Of a stretch of 64,000 nt of DNA, positions 7,513 to 16,513 are shown piece by piece (positions within the stretch are counted from its first letter, which is position 1; every line of letters starts with the position of its first letter). Under the pieces are notes generated by a model that was not told the origin of the DNA, ran no database searches, and worked only from the letters and a program-made list of their open reading frames with translations. Origin of the DNA: Acidovorax kalamii (lineage in GTDB: Bacteria; Pseudomonadota; Gammaproteobacteria; Burkholderiales; Burkholderiaceae_C); assembly GCF_002245625.1 (NCBI RefSeq), contig NZ_NOIG01000012.1, forward strand, positions 186,001 through 250,000, in the 5' to 3' direction. The position numbers and the translations under genes are program-made.

Positions 7513-7824
7513 ATGAATCTAGAGCCCATGCGGCCTAGCGGCCAGAATTTGATAGCTGTCGAGGGACCACGGCTTAAAGAAATAGGCCTTACCGCGCGAT
7601 CCATATGGATTTGCAGCTACAAATTTCATATCGAACGCGCGCTCAACGCCTTCTTGCCCCAGGGGGAGCGCCTCAGACCAGCCCAACCAACACCGCGTCA
7701 TTCACCGTTTTCGCTCGTGCGCGCTGTGGAAATCCGTTCAGGTGCCGACGCCAAGATGCACCAGGAGGTGGAGCGGCTGGAGGGCATGATCGACAACCTG
7801 CGCGGCGCGCCGCCTGCCAAGTAG
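7513..7824 (+). CDS. Doubtful ORF at the element-chromosome junction
   Basis: A 103-codon frame overlapping an interspersed repeat at its 5' half. The last 40 residues are helical and amphipathic (Met-His-Gln-Glu-Val-Glu-Arg-Leu-Glu-Gly-Met-Ile) and could be the tail of a chromosomal gene interrupted by insertion of the element. No family is recognised and no ribosome-binding site is seen. It may equally be non-coding. Confidence 0.2.
   Translation: MNLEPMRPSGQNLIAVEGPRLKEIGLTARSIWICSYKFHIERALNAFLPQGERLRPAQPTPRHSPFSLVRAVEIRSGADAKMHQEVERLEGMIDNLRGAPPAK
7545..7627. repeat. Interspersed palindromic repeat, copy 1
   Basis: Arms GAATTTGATAGCTG (7545-7558) and CAGCTACAAATTTC (7614-7627) form a near-perfect inverted repeat around a core with CTTACCGCGCGATCCAT. 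The core is shared with copies at 10492, 28917, 38060, 42885 and 60868. This copy lies within about 40 bases of the satellite boundary. Confidence 0.7.
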
Positions 7825-7864
7825 CCTGGAACAGCGCACAGGGCGCTGCGTCTGCAGCCAGTGC

Positions 7865-8767
7865 TCAGGCCGGTTGCGGCGCCGCCCCCGGCGCTGCGGG
7901 CGCACGCGCCGTGAGCGCGCTGCCCATCGAGGCGGCCATGATGCAGCCAATGGCCAGCCACTGCACCGCGCTCAGATGCTCGCCCAGCAGCACCATGGCG
8001 ACCAGCGCGGCCACGGCGGGTTCCATGCTGATCATGATGCCGAAGGCCTCCTTGGGCAGGCGCTTCAGGGCCATCATCTCCAGCGAAATCGGCACTGCGC
8101 TGGACACCGCTGCCACCGCCACGCCAATCAGCAACAGGCTGGGCGAGAGCAGCGCCGCGCCCGCGTGCGCCACACCCACCGGCACCACCACCAGTGCCGC
8201 CACCAACAGGCCCAGCGACACCGAATGCCCCGCGTGCAAATGCCCCGCGCGTTTGCCAAACACGATGTACAGCGCCCAGAACACCGCCGCGCCCAATGCA
8301 TAGGCCACGCCCACCGGGTCCAGCATGCTGCCGTTGAGTCCCAGCGGCAGCAGCAGCCCCAGCCCCGCGATGGCCAGCAGCACCCAGACAAAATCCACTG
8401 CGCGGCGCGACGACCAGATGGCCACGGCCAGCGGCCCCGCAAACTCGATGGCCACGGCCAGGCCAAAGGGCAACGTGCGCAGCGACATGTAGAACATCAG
8501 GTTCATGCCGCCCAGGGCCGCGCCGTACAGCACCACCGACTTCGCATCGGCCCGGCTCAGGTGCCAGCGCCAGGGCCGCCACAGCAACAGCACCAGCAGC
8601 GCCGAGAACCCCACCCGCAGCGCCGTGGTGCCCTGCGCCCCTACGGCCGGAAACAGCCAGTGCTTGGCCCAGGATGTGCCAATGCCCAGCGCGGTGACGG
8701 AGCCGAGCACGGCAAGAAAAGGGAGAAATCGGTGGAAAACCGCAGAGGTAGAGAAAGAAACTGGCAT
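7865..8767 (-). CDS. rhtA: RhtA-like EamA-family amino acid exporter
   Basis: A 300-residue inner-membrane protein with about ten hydrophobic segments in two EamA repeats, most like the threonine/homoserine exporter RhtA (motifs near Pro-Phe-Gly-Leu-Ala-Val-Ala-Ile-Glu-Phe and Pro-Ile-Ser-Leu-Glu-Met-Met-Ala). The ATG at 8767 is preferred; a TTG two codons upstream is possible. It is divergent from an Lrp/AsnC regulator about 100 bases away, which suggests amino-acid-responsive control of efflux. The substrate cannot be read from sequence alone, so the gene name is by similarity. Confidence 0.82.
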   Translation of the reverse strand: MPVSFSTSAVFHRFLPFLAVLGSVTALGIGTSWAKHWLFPAVGAQGTTALRVGFSALLVLLLWRPWRWHLSRADAKSVVLYGAALGGMNLMFYMSLRTLPFGLAVAIEFAGPLAVAIWSSRRAVDFVWVLLAIAGLGLLLPLGLNGSMLDPVGVAYALGAAVFWALYIVFGKRAGHLHAGHSVSLGLLVAALVVVPVGVAHAGAALLSPSLLLIGVAVAAVSSAVPISLEMMALKRLPKEAFGIMISMEPAVAALVAMVLLGEHLSAVQWLAIGCIMAASMGSALTARAPAAPGAAPQPA

Positions 8768-8868
8768 GCGCAAAAATATAGTTCGCTCACGCCGTGTTTT
8801 TGACTCTGATTTGAGGGGTCAAACGCAACTTTCACTCGCCCCGTTCTCGCCCCCGCACGAGGTTCCGC

Positions 8869-9357
8869 ATGACCGCACCCGCCGCACTCGACCGCTTCGA
8901 CCTCGCCATCCTGGATATCCTGCAGACCGACAACACCACGCCCCAGCGCGTGATCGCCCAGGCCGTAAACCTCTCGGCCCCGGCCGTGCAGCGGCGCATC
9001 CAGCGGCTGCAGAACACCAGCGTGATCCGCGCCAACGTGGCCGTGCTCGACCCGGAAAAGGTCGGCAAGCCGCTGACCATCATCGTGGAGGTGCACCTGG
9101 AGAACGAACGCCCTGACCGCACCGCCCCGCTGCGCGCCCGCATCGCCGCCGAAGCGGCCGTGCAGCAGTGCTACAGCGTGACGGGCGAGGCGGACTACCT
9201 GCTGGTGGTGACGGTGGCCTCGATGACCGACTACCAGGCGCTGACGCGGCGCCTGTTTGAAGGCGACGACAACGTGCGCTGGTTTCGGACCTCGGTGGCG
9301 CTGGAATGCATGAAGACGGGGCTGCGGGTGCCGCTGGACACCGGCCCCGGCATCTGA
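8869..9357 (+). CDS. Lrp/AsnC-family transcriptional regulator
   Basis: A 162-residue regulator with an N-terminal helix-turn-helix (residues about 8-60: Leu-Asp-Ile-Leu-Gln-Thr-Asp, then Ser-Ala-Pro-Ala-Val-Gln-Arg-Arg-Ile) and a C-terminal RAM/AsnC effector domain (Gly-Glu-Ala-Asp-Tyr-Leu-Leu-Val-Val). Such proteins are octameric amino-acid sensors. Divergence from the RhtA-like exporter suggests that it controls this transporter. Its TGA directly abuts the stop codon of the convergent panE gene. Confidence 0.92.
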   Translation: MTAPAALDRFDLAILDILQTDNTTPQRVIAQAVNLSAPAVQRRIQRLQNTSVIRANVAVLDPEKVGKPLTIIVEVHLENERPDRTAPLRARIAAEAAVQQCYSVTGEADYLLVVTVASMTDYQALTRRLFEGDDNVRWFRTSVALECMKTGLRVPLDTGPGI

Positions 9358-10356
9358 CTACACCCCCAGCATCCGCCGCATCTCTGCCCCGCCAAGCCGC
9401 AGCCTCGGCCCACCCAGCAGCTCGCACATGCGCGCATTCAGCGGCGCCGCCATGCCCTGCTGCGCCGCCAGCCGCACCACCGCGCCGCACAGGGCATCAA
9501 TCTCCGTCACCCGCCCGGCTTCCAGGTCGTCCCACATGGATGAGCGGGCGGTGGCATCGATCTGCAGCATGCGTTTGGCCAGGCGGGTGAACAGCCAGTT
9601 GGGCAGGCGCAGCACAGCGGGCAGCAGCGTGGGCGACACGGCCGTGACCTTTGCGGGGGTGATGCCTGCACGGGCCATCACGCCCAGGGCCTCGGACTGC
9701 AGGGCGGCGAACACGCGTCGGCAGTTGCGATCAAGCAGTTCTTGCCGCAGGGGCAGGTTAGACAGTGCGTTGACCGGGTTGTTGAGGTTGAGCAGCAGCT
9801 TGCCCCACTGCACGGCGCGGATGTCGGGCGGCAGCACGGTGGCCAGGCCTGCGGCGGCAAAGACCGGTGCGATGCGCTCGGTGGCCGCATCGCGCTGCAG
9901 CTGCAGGTGGCCCGCTGTGGCGCGGTGCACATGCGCGCCGCGCAGCACCACGTTGTAGGGCACCATGCCTGCCAGCACGTTCAGGCCCGGCGCCAATGCC
10001 TGGATGCGGGCCACGTTGTCCACGCCGTTCTGCAGTGAGATGACGGGGGTGCCGGGCGCACACGCGGCCGCCAGCTCGCGTGCGGCGGATTCGGTGGCGC
10101 CACTCTTGACGCACAGCAGGACGATGCTGTCCGCGCCCGGCGCCGCCTCGGCCAGGGTGGCCGCCAACCGCAGCGCCGGGGCGCCAGCGGGCACGGTGTG
10201 GTCAAAGCCATCCAGGTCGGTCACGCGCAGGCCGTGCGCGGCAATGGGCTGCAGGGCGTGGGCGCGGCCCACCAACGTGACGGCCTGGCCATGTGCCGCC
10301 AGGCGGCCGCCCACATAACAGCCGATGGCGCCTGCGCCGAGAACGATGAAGTGCAT
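9358..10356 (-). CDS. panE: 2-dehydropantoate 2-reductase
   Basis: A 332-residue cytoplasmic enzyme that reduces ketopantoate to pantoate with NADPH in pantothenate and coenzyme A synthesis. The N-terminal Rossmann motif is Gly-Ala-Gly-Ala-Ile-Gly at residues 7-12. The catalytic Lys and substrate Asn lie in Trp-Gly-Lys-Leu-Leu-Leu-Asn-Leu-Asn-Asn, and the C-terminal helical domain ends with Asn-Ala-Arg-Met-Cys-Glu-Leu-Leu-Gly-Gly. Length fits the family. The genome may have a second ApbA/PanE paralogue, so the exact substrate is likely but not certain. Confidence 0.88.
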   Translation of the reverse strand: MHFIVLGAGAIGCYVGGRLAAHGQAVTLVGRAHALQPIAAHGLRVTDLDGFDHTVPAGAPALRLAATLAEAAPGADSIVLLCVKSGATESAARELAAACAPGTPVISLQNGVDNVARIQALAPGLNVLAGMVPYNVVLRGAHVHRATAGHLQLQRDAATERIAPVFAAAGLATVLPPDIRAVQWGKLLLNLNNPVNALSNLPLRQELLDRNCRRVFAALQSEALGVMARAGITPAKVTAVSPTLLPAVLRLPNWLFTRLAKRMLQIDATARSSMWDDLEAGRVTEIDALCGAVVRLAAQQGMAAPLNARMCELLGGPRLRLGGAEMRRMLGV

Positions 10357-10491
10357 GGCAACAAAATCCTTGGAGAGTGGGCCCGGTGCCCGCTGGCATT
10401 GTGCAGACCGGGCGGCACGCAGTCTGGCGCCCAGGCGACGCTGAGCCCATTCAAGCCTTCTGTACGTTGAAATTCATGGACTTTTTGGCCT

Positions 10492-10541
10492 TCTCCGCGC
10501 GACCATCATGCATCTTAAGCTATAAAATATATAGCAACCCA
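10492..10541. repeat. Interspersed repeat, copy 2 (partial)
   Basis: A shortened copy with CCGCGCGACCATCATGC followed by AGCTATAAAATATATAGC, a small AT-rich hairpin. It ends about 10 bases past the stop of the histidine-kinase gene (minus strand, stop at 10553). Confidence 0.55.
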
Positions 10542-10552
10542 ATCTGATGCCA

Positions 10553-11905
10553 TCAGCCAAACCGCAGCGCCACCTGCAGCCCGCCCAGGCGCGGGGAGCG
10601 GTCCAGCGCCACGGCCGCCCCGTGACGCTGCGCAATGGCTTGCACGATAGCCAGACCCAGACCGCTGCCGGGGGCGCCGTCGGCGGTGTCGCGCACAAAA
10701 CGCTGCATCACGCGCTCCCGGTGCTCGGGGGCGATGCCGGGGCCGCTGTCTTCCACCGTGAGGAGGGCCCGGCCATGGTCGGTGCCCACCTGCACGTCCA
10801 CCTGGCCGCCAGGCGGGGTGTATTTGATGGCGTTGTCGAGCAGGTTGCGCACCAGCATGCGCAGGGCCTCGGCACTACCCCGCACGATCACGGGCACGGT
10901 GGCGGCTTCGGAGTCGAGCAGGCCCACGTCCATGCTGCGCGCCTGGGCGGCGGGCGCCACATCGGCCAGGGCCAGCTGGGCAATGGCGCGCAGGTCCACA
11001 GGCTCGGTTGCCGTGGAGCTCGCTTCCTGCCGCGCCAGCGTCAGCAACTGTTCGACCAGGCGCGTGGCGCGGTCGATGCCGGCCGACAGGCGTTCGATGG
11101 CGGCGGCGCGCGCGGCATCATCGCCCGCGCGCTGCAGGCCCTGCAGCTGCAGGCGCAGCGCGGCCAGGGGCGAGCGCAGTTCGTGCGCGGCATCGGCCAC
11201 AAAATGTTCCTGCGCTTCGAAAGCCCGTTGCACGCGCTCGAACAGCAGGTTGAGTTCGCTCACCAGGGGCTGCACCTCGTCGGGCAGCTGGGCATCGCTC
11301 ACGGGCGAGAGGTCGTCGGCCTGCCGCTGGGCGAGCTGGCGGCGCACGCGCTCCACCGGGGCCAGCGAGCGGCTCACGCCCCACCACACGGCCAGCACCA
11401 AGAGCGGCGCCATGAAGGCCAGCGGTGCCAGCGTGCGCAGCGCCAGGCTGCGGGCCATGCCCTGCCGCACGGCCATGTTCTGCGCCACCTGGATGACCTG
11501 CGAGCGCGTCTGCATCGAGAACACGCGGTAAGTGCCGCCGCGTGCCTGCACGTTGGTGAAGCCCAGCACCGCAATCTGCGGCAGGGCCGCGCCCACAGCG
11601 GATTCAAAAATGCGCAGGCCCTCATTGGTCCACACCTGCACGATGAATTCGTGGTTCTCGTCCTCGGGGTCCAGCCCCGGGCCCAGGCCCTGCGCGTCCA
11701 CGGGCAGGCCCGAGCGCAGGGCCAGCGCGGTCTGCTGCATGTGGTAGTCGAACAGCGCATCGGCTTCATCCAGCGCGCTGCGGTAGGCCAATGCGCCCTG
11801 CACCGCCCCGGCGAGCACGATGGCGGCCAGCAGGAACACCAGCAACCGCATGCGCAAGGAGCGCGGGAGCAGGCCCCGCAAGGCGTGGGAAAGCTTGTCC
11901 ATCAC
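10553..11905 (-). CDS. Two-component sensor histidine kinase, QseC-like
   Basis: A 450-residue inner-membrane kinase. A first membrane helix (about 15-38) and a second (about 165-185) flank a periplasmic sensor domain of about 125 residues. The HisKA box Ala-Ala-His-Glu-Leu-Arg-Ser-Pro-Leu carries the phospho-accepting His, followed by the N box (Asn-Leu-Leu-Asp-Asn-Ala-Ile-Lys-Tyr) and G boxes (Asp-Ser-Gly-Pro-Gly-Ile; Gly-Ser-Gly-Leu-Gly-Leu). It overlaps the response-regulator stop by 4 bases, so the pair is co-translated. Overall architecture resembles QseC/TctE-type kinases; the signal is unknown. Confidence 0.9.
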   Translation of the reverse strand: MMDKLSHALRGLLPRSLRMRLLVFLLAAIVLAGAVQGALAYRSALDEADALFDYHMQQTALALRSGLPVDAQGLGPGLDPEDENHEFIVQVWTNEGLRIFESAVGAALPQIAVLGFTNVQARGGTYRVFSMQTRSQVIQVAQNMAVRQGMARSLALRTLAPLAFMAPLLVLAVWWGVSRSLAPVERVRRQLAQRQADDLSPVSDAQLPDEVQPLVSELNLLFERVQRAFEAQEHFVADAAHELRSPLAALRLQLQGLQRAGDDAARAAAIERLSAGIDRATRLVEQLLTLARQEASSTATEPVDLRAIAQLALADVAPAAQARSMDVGLLDSEAATVPVIVRGSAEALRMLVRNLLDNAIKYTPPGGQVDVQVGTDHGRALLTVEDSGPGIAPEHRERVMQRFVRDTADGAPGSGLGLAIVQAIAQRHGAAVALDRSPRLGGLQVALRFG

Positions 11906-12561
11906 ATCTTGGGTACGAGATAGCCGACGCCTCGCACATTCAGCACCAGCTCAGGCCCCAGCTTCTTGCGCAGGCCGTGGACGTACACCTCCACCGCATT
12001 GCTGCTCACCTCGTCGCCCCAGCCGTAGAGCTTGTCTTCGAGCTGCTGGCGTGACAGCACCATGCCAGGGCGGGCGATGAGCGGCTCCAGCACGGCCCAC
12101 TCCCGGCCCGACAACACCACCGGCGTGCCGCGCACCGTCACCTCGCGCGTGGCGGGGTTGATGCTCACGCCCCGGTGCTCGTACACGGGCTCGGCCCGCC
12201 CCGCAGCGCGGCGCAGCAGAGCGCGGATGCGGGCCAGCAGCTCGTCCAGGTCATAGGGTTTGAGCACGTAGTCGTCGGCACCGGCATCGAGCCCCTCGAT
12301 GCGCTGGGCCACGGCGTCGCGGGCCGTGGCCACCAGCACGGGGGTGCGGTCCTTGCGGGTGCGCAGGTCGCGCAGCACGGCCAGGCCATCGCGTTTGGGC
12401 AGGCCCAGGTCGAGCAGCACGAGGTCGTAGGGCTGGGTGCGCAAGGCCGTGTCGGCGGCGTCGCCGTCGCGCGCCCAGTCCACCGCGTAGTGTTCGGCGC
12501 GCAGCAGGTCTTGCACGGCTTCGCCGATCATGGGGTCGTCTTCAACCAGCAACAGGCGCAT
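11902..12561 (-). CDS. OmpR/PhoB-type response regulator
   Basis: A 219-residue DNA-binding response regulator. The receiver domain has the acidic pair Glu-Asp-Asp near residue 7, the phospho-accepting Asp in Leu-Val-Leu-Leu-Asp-Leu-Gly (about 51) and the Lys in Leu-Lys-Pro-Tyr (about 101). The C-terminal winged helix ends with Val-Arg-Gly-Val-Gly-Tyr-Leu-Val-Pro. It is first in the operon with the sensor kinase and is divergent from a TonB-dependent receptor 109 bases away, so it may control that receptor, itself, or both. QseB/PmrA-like by overall layout. Confidence 0.92.
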   Translation of the reverse strand: MRLLLVEDDPMIGEAVQDLLRAEHYAVDWARDGDAADTALRTQPYDLVLLDLGLPKRDGLAVLRDLRTRKDRTPVLVATARDAVAQRIEGLDAGADDYVLKPYDLDELLARIRALLRRAAGRAEPVYEHRGVSINPATREVTVRGTPVVLSGREWAVLEPLIARPGMVLSRQQLEDKLYGWGDEVSSNAVEVYVHGLRKKLGPELVLNVRGVGYLVPKM

Positions 12562-12638
12562 GGCGGCGGTCTACGAGGAAAGAAGAGAGCATGGCGCGAG
12601 GATAGCGGCTGCCCGGCTCTGGGTTTCAACTTCATCTG

Positions 12639-12658
12639 TAATAATAATTATTTTCATT
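12639..12658. promoter_or_regulatory. Probable Fur box
   Basis: An AT-only palindromic stretch, TAATAATAATTATTTTCATT, stands out in GC-rich surroundings 12 bases before the TonB-receptor start. It matches the 6-1-6 pattern of the Fur consensus (ATAATnATTAT core), implying iron-repressed expression of the receptor. Confidence 0.65.
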
Positions 12659-12669
12659 TGCATTTGAAA

Positions 12670-14862
12670 ATGACATACCGCCGAACCGCCTTGCGCAGCC
12701 CCGCCTCCCCCTCTTGCACCTTTGCGCCCACCGCGCTGGGCCTGGCGTGCCTGCTGGCCTGTGCGGCGGCGCAGGCCCAGGGCACAGGTGATGCAACCGC
12801 CACCTCGGCCCAGCTGGCCGACGTGACGGTGCGTGCCACCGCGCTGGAGGACGCGGCCGACCTGCAACTGCGCCGCCCGGTCAACGCAGGTGCACTGGGC
12901 GAGCGCAGTGCGCTGGAGACGCCCTACTCCAGCCGCGTGGTCACCGCCGAAACGATTGAACAGACAGCGCCCAACAAGCTGGGAGATCTGTTCTTTACCG
13001 ATGCATCGGTGTCGGACAACAGCGCCAGCGTCGGGGCCTGGGCCAGCTACCTCACGGTGCGCGGGCTGGATCTGGACTGGCAGAACGCCTACCGCATCGA
13101 TGGGCGCCCCTTCATCAGCTACGTGACCACGCTGCCCTACGAGCACATGGAACAGGTGGAGTTGCTCAAGGGCGCCACGGGCTTCATGTATGGCTTTGGC
13201 AGCCCCGGCGGCCTGGTGAACTATGTGACCAAGAAGCCGCCCGCCAGCGCCGCGGCGGCCGAGCGCAGCGTGGGCCTGGGCATCAACTCGAAGAGTCTGT
13301 GGCGCGCGCACGCAGACCTGGGCGGACGTGCAGGTGAGGAGGGCCGCTGGGGCTACCGCCTGAACGCCACACATGAGCAGGGCAGCACCTTCAACGACGG
13401 GCATCTGCGGCGCAACGCGGTATCCCTGGCGCTGGATGCACGGCTCACACGCGACCTGAGCTGGGAGTTCCAGTCGCTCTACCAGGATCGCCTCTCGCGC
13501 GATGCCGAGCCCACCATCACCACCGCATCCCTGGCGGGCACGCGGCTGCCTTCGCCCATCGCCAATGACAACGGCCGTCTGGTGGGGCCGGGCAACTTTG
13601 CAGACAACACGTTCCAATACGTCTCCACCGGCCTGAAGTACCAGATCGCACCCGACTGGCAACTGCGCAGCAGCTACAGCTACAGCGGCACGCGCACGCG
13701 GCGCAATGAAACGGTGCTGGACCTGCTGGACGCCGCAGGCAACTACCGCAACGACCGCTCGGATTATGGGGAGTCCTACCAGTTCCGGCACCTCGACGCG
13801 GTGCTGCAGGGGCGCCTTGTCACTGGCGGGTTGCAGCACCAGATCGTTGCCGGCGCCGCATGGCAGGAGCAGGCCAACGACTACTCTGCCAACGGGTTCT
13901 ACGGCACCGTGGGCACCGGCAACCTGGGCAGCCAGAACACCCTGGGCTACATCAGCCAAGGCGATTTGGCGAGCCTGGGGCTGTTCCGCGCGGTAGAGGT
14001 CACGCAAAAGGCCGTGTTTGTGAGCGACACCATTGCGCTGTCTCCCCAGTGGTCTGTGCTGGCAGGCCTGCGCTACACCCACTACACGCAACGGGGGTTT
14101 GGCACCAACGGTGCAGAGACGTCGCGCTACAGCCAGTCGGGGGTGATCACGCCATCGCTGGCGCTGATGCACCACCTCACGCCGCAGACCATGGCCTATG
14201 CCAGCTTTGTCGAAGCCCTGCAGCCCGGCACCTCGGTGAGCAACCCGGCCTACACCAACTATGGAGCCTTGCTGGACCCGCTCAAGAGCCGCCAGTATGA
14301 GGTGGGCATCAAGACCGAACAGGCCAGCTGGGCGGCCACAGCGGCGCTGTTCCGCATCGAGAAGAAGGCAGAGTACGTAGCGGTGAACGGCGGCGCCAGC
14401 ACCGTGGTGCAGGACGGTCAGTCCACCTTTCAGGGTCTGGAGCTGGGCGCTACGGCGCGCCTGGGTGCCCAATGGCGCCTGGGTGGCAGCCTGATGCTGC
14501 TGGACAGCGAGTACGGACGGGGCAACGCCCACACCGGCAATCGCGTGGTGGGCGCCCCCAAGACCGTGGCCACGGCCCAGCTGGCTTACCGGGTGGCGCA
14601 AGTGCCTGGGCTGCAACTGACTGCGGGCATCAAGCACACGGGCAACACACCGCTGCGCCCCTCGGGTGAACTGAGCACGCCCGCCTTCACGCTGCTGAAC
14701 CTGGGCGCCACCTACGACACGCTGATGGGCGGCTATGCCACCACCTGGCGCGCGTCCATCAACAACGCAGCGGACAAAAAATACTGGCTTTACCAGTACG
14801 CCAACTACGTGAAGGCGGGCGATCCGCGCACCTTCAACCTGAGCGCCACCGTGCGGTTCTGA
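12670..14862 (+). CDS. TonB-dependent outer-membrane receptor
   Basis: A 730-residue receptor for an iron chelate or similar ligand. The ATG at 12670 gives a typical signal peptide of about 37 residues ending Ala-Gln-Ala-Gln; the frame is open further upstream but that part would precede the Fur box. A plug domain follows (Tyr-Ser-Ser-Arg-Val-Val-Thr, then Val-Arg-Gly-Leu, then Glu-Leu-Leu-Lys-Gly-Ala-Thr-Gly-Phe-Met-Tyr-Gly-Phe-Gly-Ser-Pro-Gly-Gly), then a 22-strand barrel ending in a C-terminal Phe (Ser-Ala-Thr-Val-Arg-Phe). No N-terminal secretin/STN signalling domain is present. Fur control is likely from the upstream box. Confidence 0.92.
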   Translation: MTYRRTALRSPASPSCTFAPTALGLACLLACAAAQAQGTGDATATSAQLADVTVRATALEDAADLQLRRPVNAGALGERSALETPYSSRVVTAETIEQTAPNKLGDLFFTDASVSDNSASVGAWASYLTVRGLDLDWQNAYRIDGRPFISYVTTLPYEHMEQVELLKGATGFMYGFGSPGGLVNYVTKKPPASAAAAERSVGLGINSKSLWRAHADLGGRAGEEGRWGYRLNATHEQGSTFNDGHLRRNAVSLALDARLTRDLSWEFQSLYQDRLSRDAEPTITTASLAGTRLPSPIANDNGRLVGPGNFADNTFQYVSTGLKYQIAPDWQLRSSYSYSGTRTRRNETVLDLLDAAGNYRNDRSDYGESYQFRHLDAVLQGRLVTGGLQHQIVAGAAWQEQANDYSANGFYGTVGTGNLGSQNTLGYISQGDLASLGLFRAVEVTQKAVFVSDTIALSPQWSVLAGLRYTHYTQRGFGTNGAETSRYSQSGVITPSLALMHHLTPQTMAYASFVEALQPGTSVSNPAYTNYGALLDPLKSRQYEVGIKTEQASWAATAALFRIEKKAEYVAVNGGASTVVQDGQSTFQGLELGATARLGAQWRLGGSLMLLDSEYGRGNAHTGNRVVGAPKTVATAQLAYRVAQVPGLQLTAGIKHTGNTPLRPSGELSTPAFTLLNLGATYDTLMGGYATTWRASINNAADKKYWLYQYANYVKAGDPRTFNLSATVRF

Positions 14863-14877
14863 CAGCGCGCGCAAGGC

Positions 14878-16401
14878 TTACCCCAGGCGCACCGGCACAA
14901 AGATCTTGTTGCCGTCGCGCGTGATCAGCAGCGCCACCGACTTGCCTGCCTTGGCCATAGCCGCGCGCACCTGCTCGATGTTCTTGGCGGGTGCGCCGTT
15001 GATGGCCAGCAGCACATCGCCCGGCTGCACCCCGGCGGCCGCAGCGGGGCCGCGCGCCTGCTCGATCACCAGGCCCTCGCTCACGCCCACCTCCTGGCGC
15101 TCCTCGCGCTCCAGCGGGCGCAGCGACAGGCCCAGTTGGCCCTTGCCCACGGCACCGTCATTGCGCGCCTGTTTGATGGCCTTGTCGCTGGCGTCACCCA
15201 GCGTGGCGGTCAGCTCCACGGGCTTGCCCTGGCGCCACACCGACAGTTTGGCCTGCTGCCCGGGCTGCGCCTGGCCCACCCAGGCGGGCAGATCGCCCGA
15301 GGCCACAATGGGCTGGCCGTCCACCTGGCGGATCACGTCACCAGCCTGGAGGCCGGCCTTCTCGGCCGGGCTGCCCTTGCTGACGCTGGCCACCAGCGCG
15401 CCTTCGGGCTTGTCGAGGTTGAACGACTCGGCAAATGCCTGGTTCACCTCCTGCACCGCCACGCCCAGTTGCGCATGGCGCACCTTGCCCGTGGCAACGA
15501 TCTGGTCCTTGATCTTGGCGGCCAGCTCGATGGGGATGGAGAAGGACAACCCCTGGTAGCCGCCCGAGCGGCTGTAGATCTGCGAGTTGATGCCCACCAC
15601 CTCGCCGCGCGCATTGAACAGCGGCCCACCCGAGTTGCCGGGGTTCACCGCCACGTCGGTCTGGATGAAGGGCACCAGGCTGTCGTCGGGCAGCGAGCGG
15701 CCCTTGGCGCTGACCACACCGGCCGTCACGCTGTTTTCAAAGCCGAAGGGCGAGCCGATGGCCAGCACCCATTCGCCCACCTGCAGGTCGCGCGTGCTGC
15801 CCAAGCGCACCGTGGGCAGATCCTTGGCGTCGATCTTGAGCACGGCCACGTCGGTCTTGGGATCAGCGCCCAGCACCTTGGCGCGGAACTCGCGGCGATC
15901 GGTGAGCTTGACGGTGACATCGCTCGCGCCCTTGACCACATGGGCGTTGGTCAGCACCAGGCCGTCAGGGCTGACGATGAAGCCGGAGCCCTGGCCGTGC
16001 GTGGGCACGTTGGGCTGGGCCTGGGGGCCCGCACCGCCCGGAAAGCCGAACTGGCGGAAAAATTGGTAGAACGGATCGTTCGGGTCCATCTGCGGGCCCC
16101 GGCCCTGGTGCGCGGCGGGCTGGCCTTCGTCTTCGCCGTCGTCATCGGCCATCGCGGTCTTGGTGCTGCCCGTCACGCTGATGTTGACCACCGCCGGGCC
16201 GTTCTGCGCGGTGATCTGTGCAAAGCTGGGCAGCGCGCCGCCGGGGGCGGCCGGGGCCTGCGCCACGATGGCAGGAGGCGGGGTCAAGGCGCGGGCCTGG
16301 TGCCCGGTGATGAGGCCCGCGCCCATGGCGCCCACTGCACCGGCGGCCACCAGGGCCAGGATGAGGCGGCGGGGGGCGGAAATCAGCGTGGTCGTGTTCA
16401 T
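14878..16401 (-). CDS. degQ: HtrA/DegP-family periplasmic serine protease
   Basis: A 507-residue periplasmic protease/chaperone for misfolded envelope proteins. A signal anchor lies at residues about 12-38. The trypsin-like domain has the catalytic triad His154 (Thr-Asn-Ala-His), Asp184 (Lys-Thr-Asp-Val-Ala) and Ser257 (Gly-Asn-Ser-Gly-Gly-Pro). Two PDZ domains follow at about 285-380 and 415-500. An acidic, Gln/Pro-rich loop at 82-135 corresponds to the LA loop. It could be named mucD, degP or degQ; the sequence alone does not decide. It is convergent with the TonB receptor, 15 bases away. Confidence 0.93.
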   Translation of the reverse strand: MNTTTLISAPRRLILALVAAGAVGAMGAGLITGHQARALTPPPAIVAQAPAAPGGALPSFAQITAQNGPAVVNISVTGSTKTAMADDDGEDEGQPAAHQGRGPQMDPNDPFYQFFRQFGFPGGAGPQAQPNVPTHGQGSGFIVSPDGLVLTNAHVVKGASDVTVKLTDRREFRAKVLGADPKTDVAVLKIDAKDLPTVRLGSTRDLQVGEWVLAIGSPFGFENSVTAGVVSAKGRSLPDDSLVPFIQTDVAVNPGNSGGPLFNARGEVVGINSQIYSRSGGYQGLSFSIPIELAAKIKDQIVATGKVRHAQLGVAVQEVNQAFAESFNLDKPEGALVASVSKGSPAEKAGLQAGDVIRQVDGQPIVASGDLPAWVGQAQPGQQAKLSVWRQGKPVELTATLGDASDKAIKQARNDGAVGKGQLGLSLRPLEREERQEVGVSEGLVIEQARGPAAAAGVQPGDVLLAINGAPAKNIEQVRAAMAKAGKSVALLITRDGNKIFVPVRLG

Positions 16402-16513
16402 GGTGGTATGCCTTTTCCATCGGAGTTGCGATGGAAGGCAGTGTGGGCACGCACGCTTAGACGAAACTTAGGCGCGACGAAGGCGGCGTCGCACCGGACC
16501 GGCTGGCTGCAGG

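Noticed and set aside
7505-7640. tRNA gene as integration site
   Set aside because: No T-loop, acceptor stem or CCA end could be found on either strand near the integrase.
12571-14874. 767-codon minus-strand frame over the TonB receptor
   Set aside because: Antisense shadow of a receptor with signal peptide, plug and barrel motifs on the plus strand.
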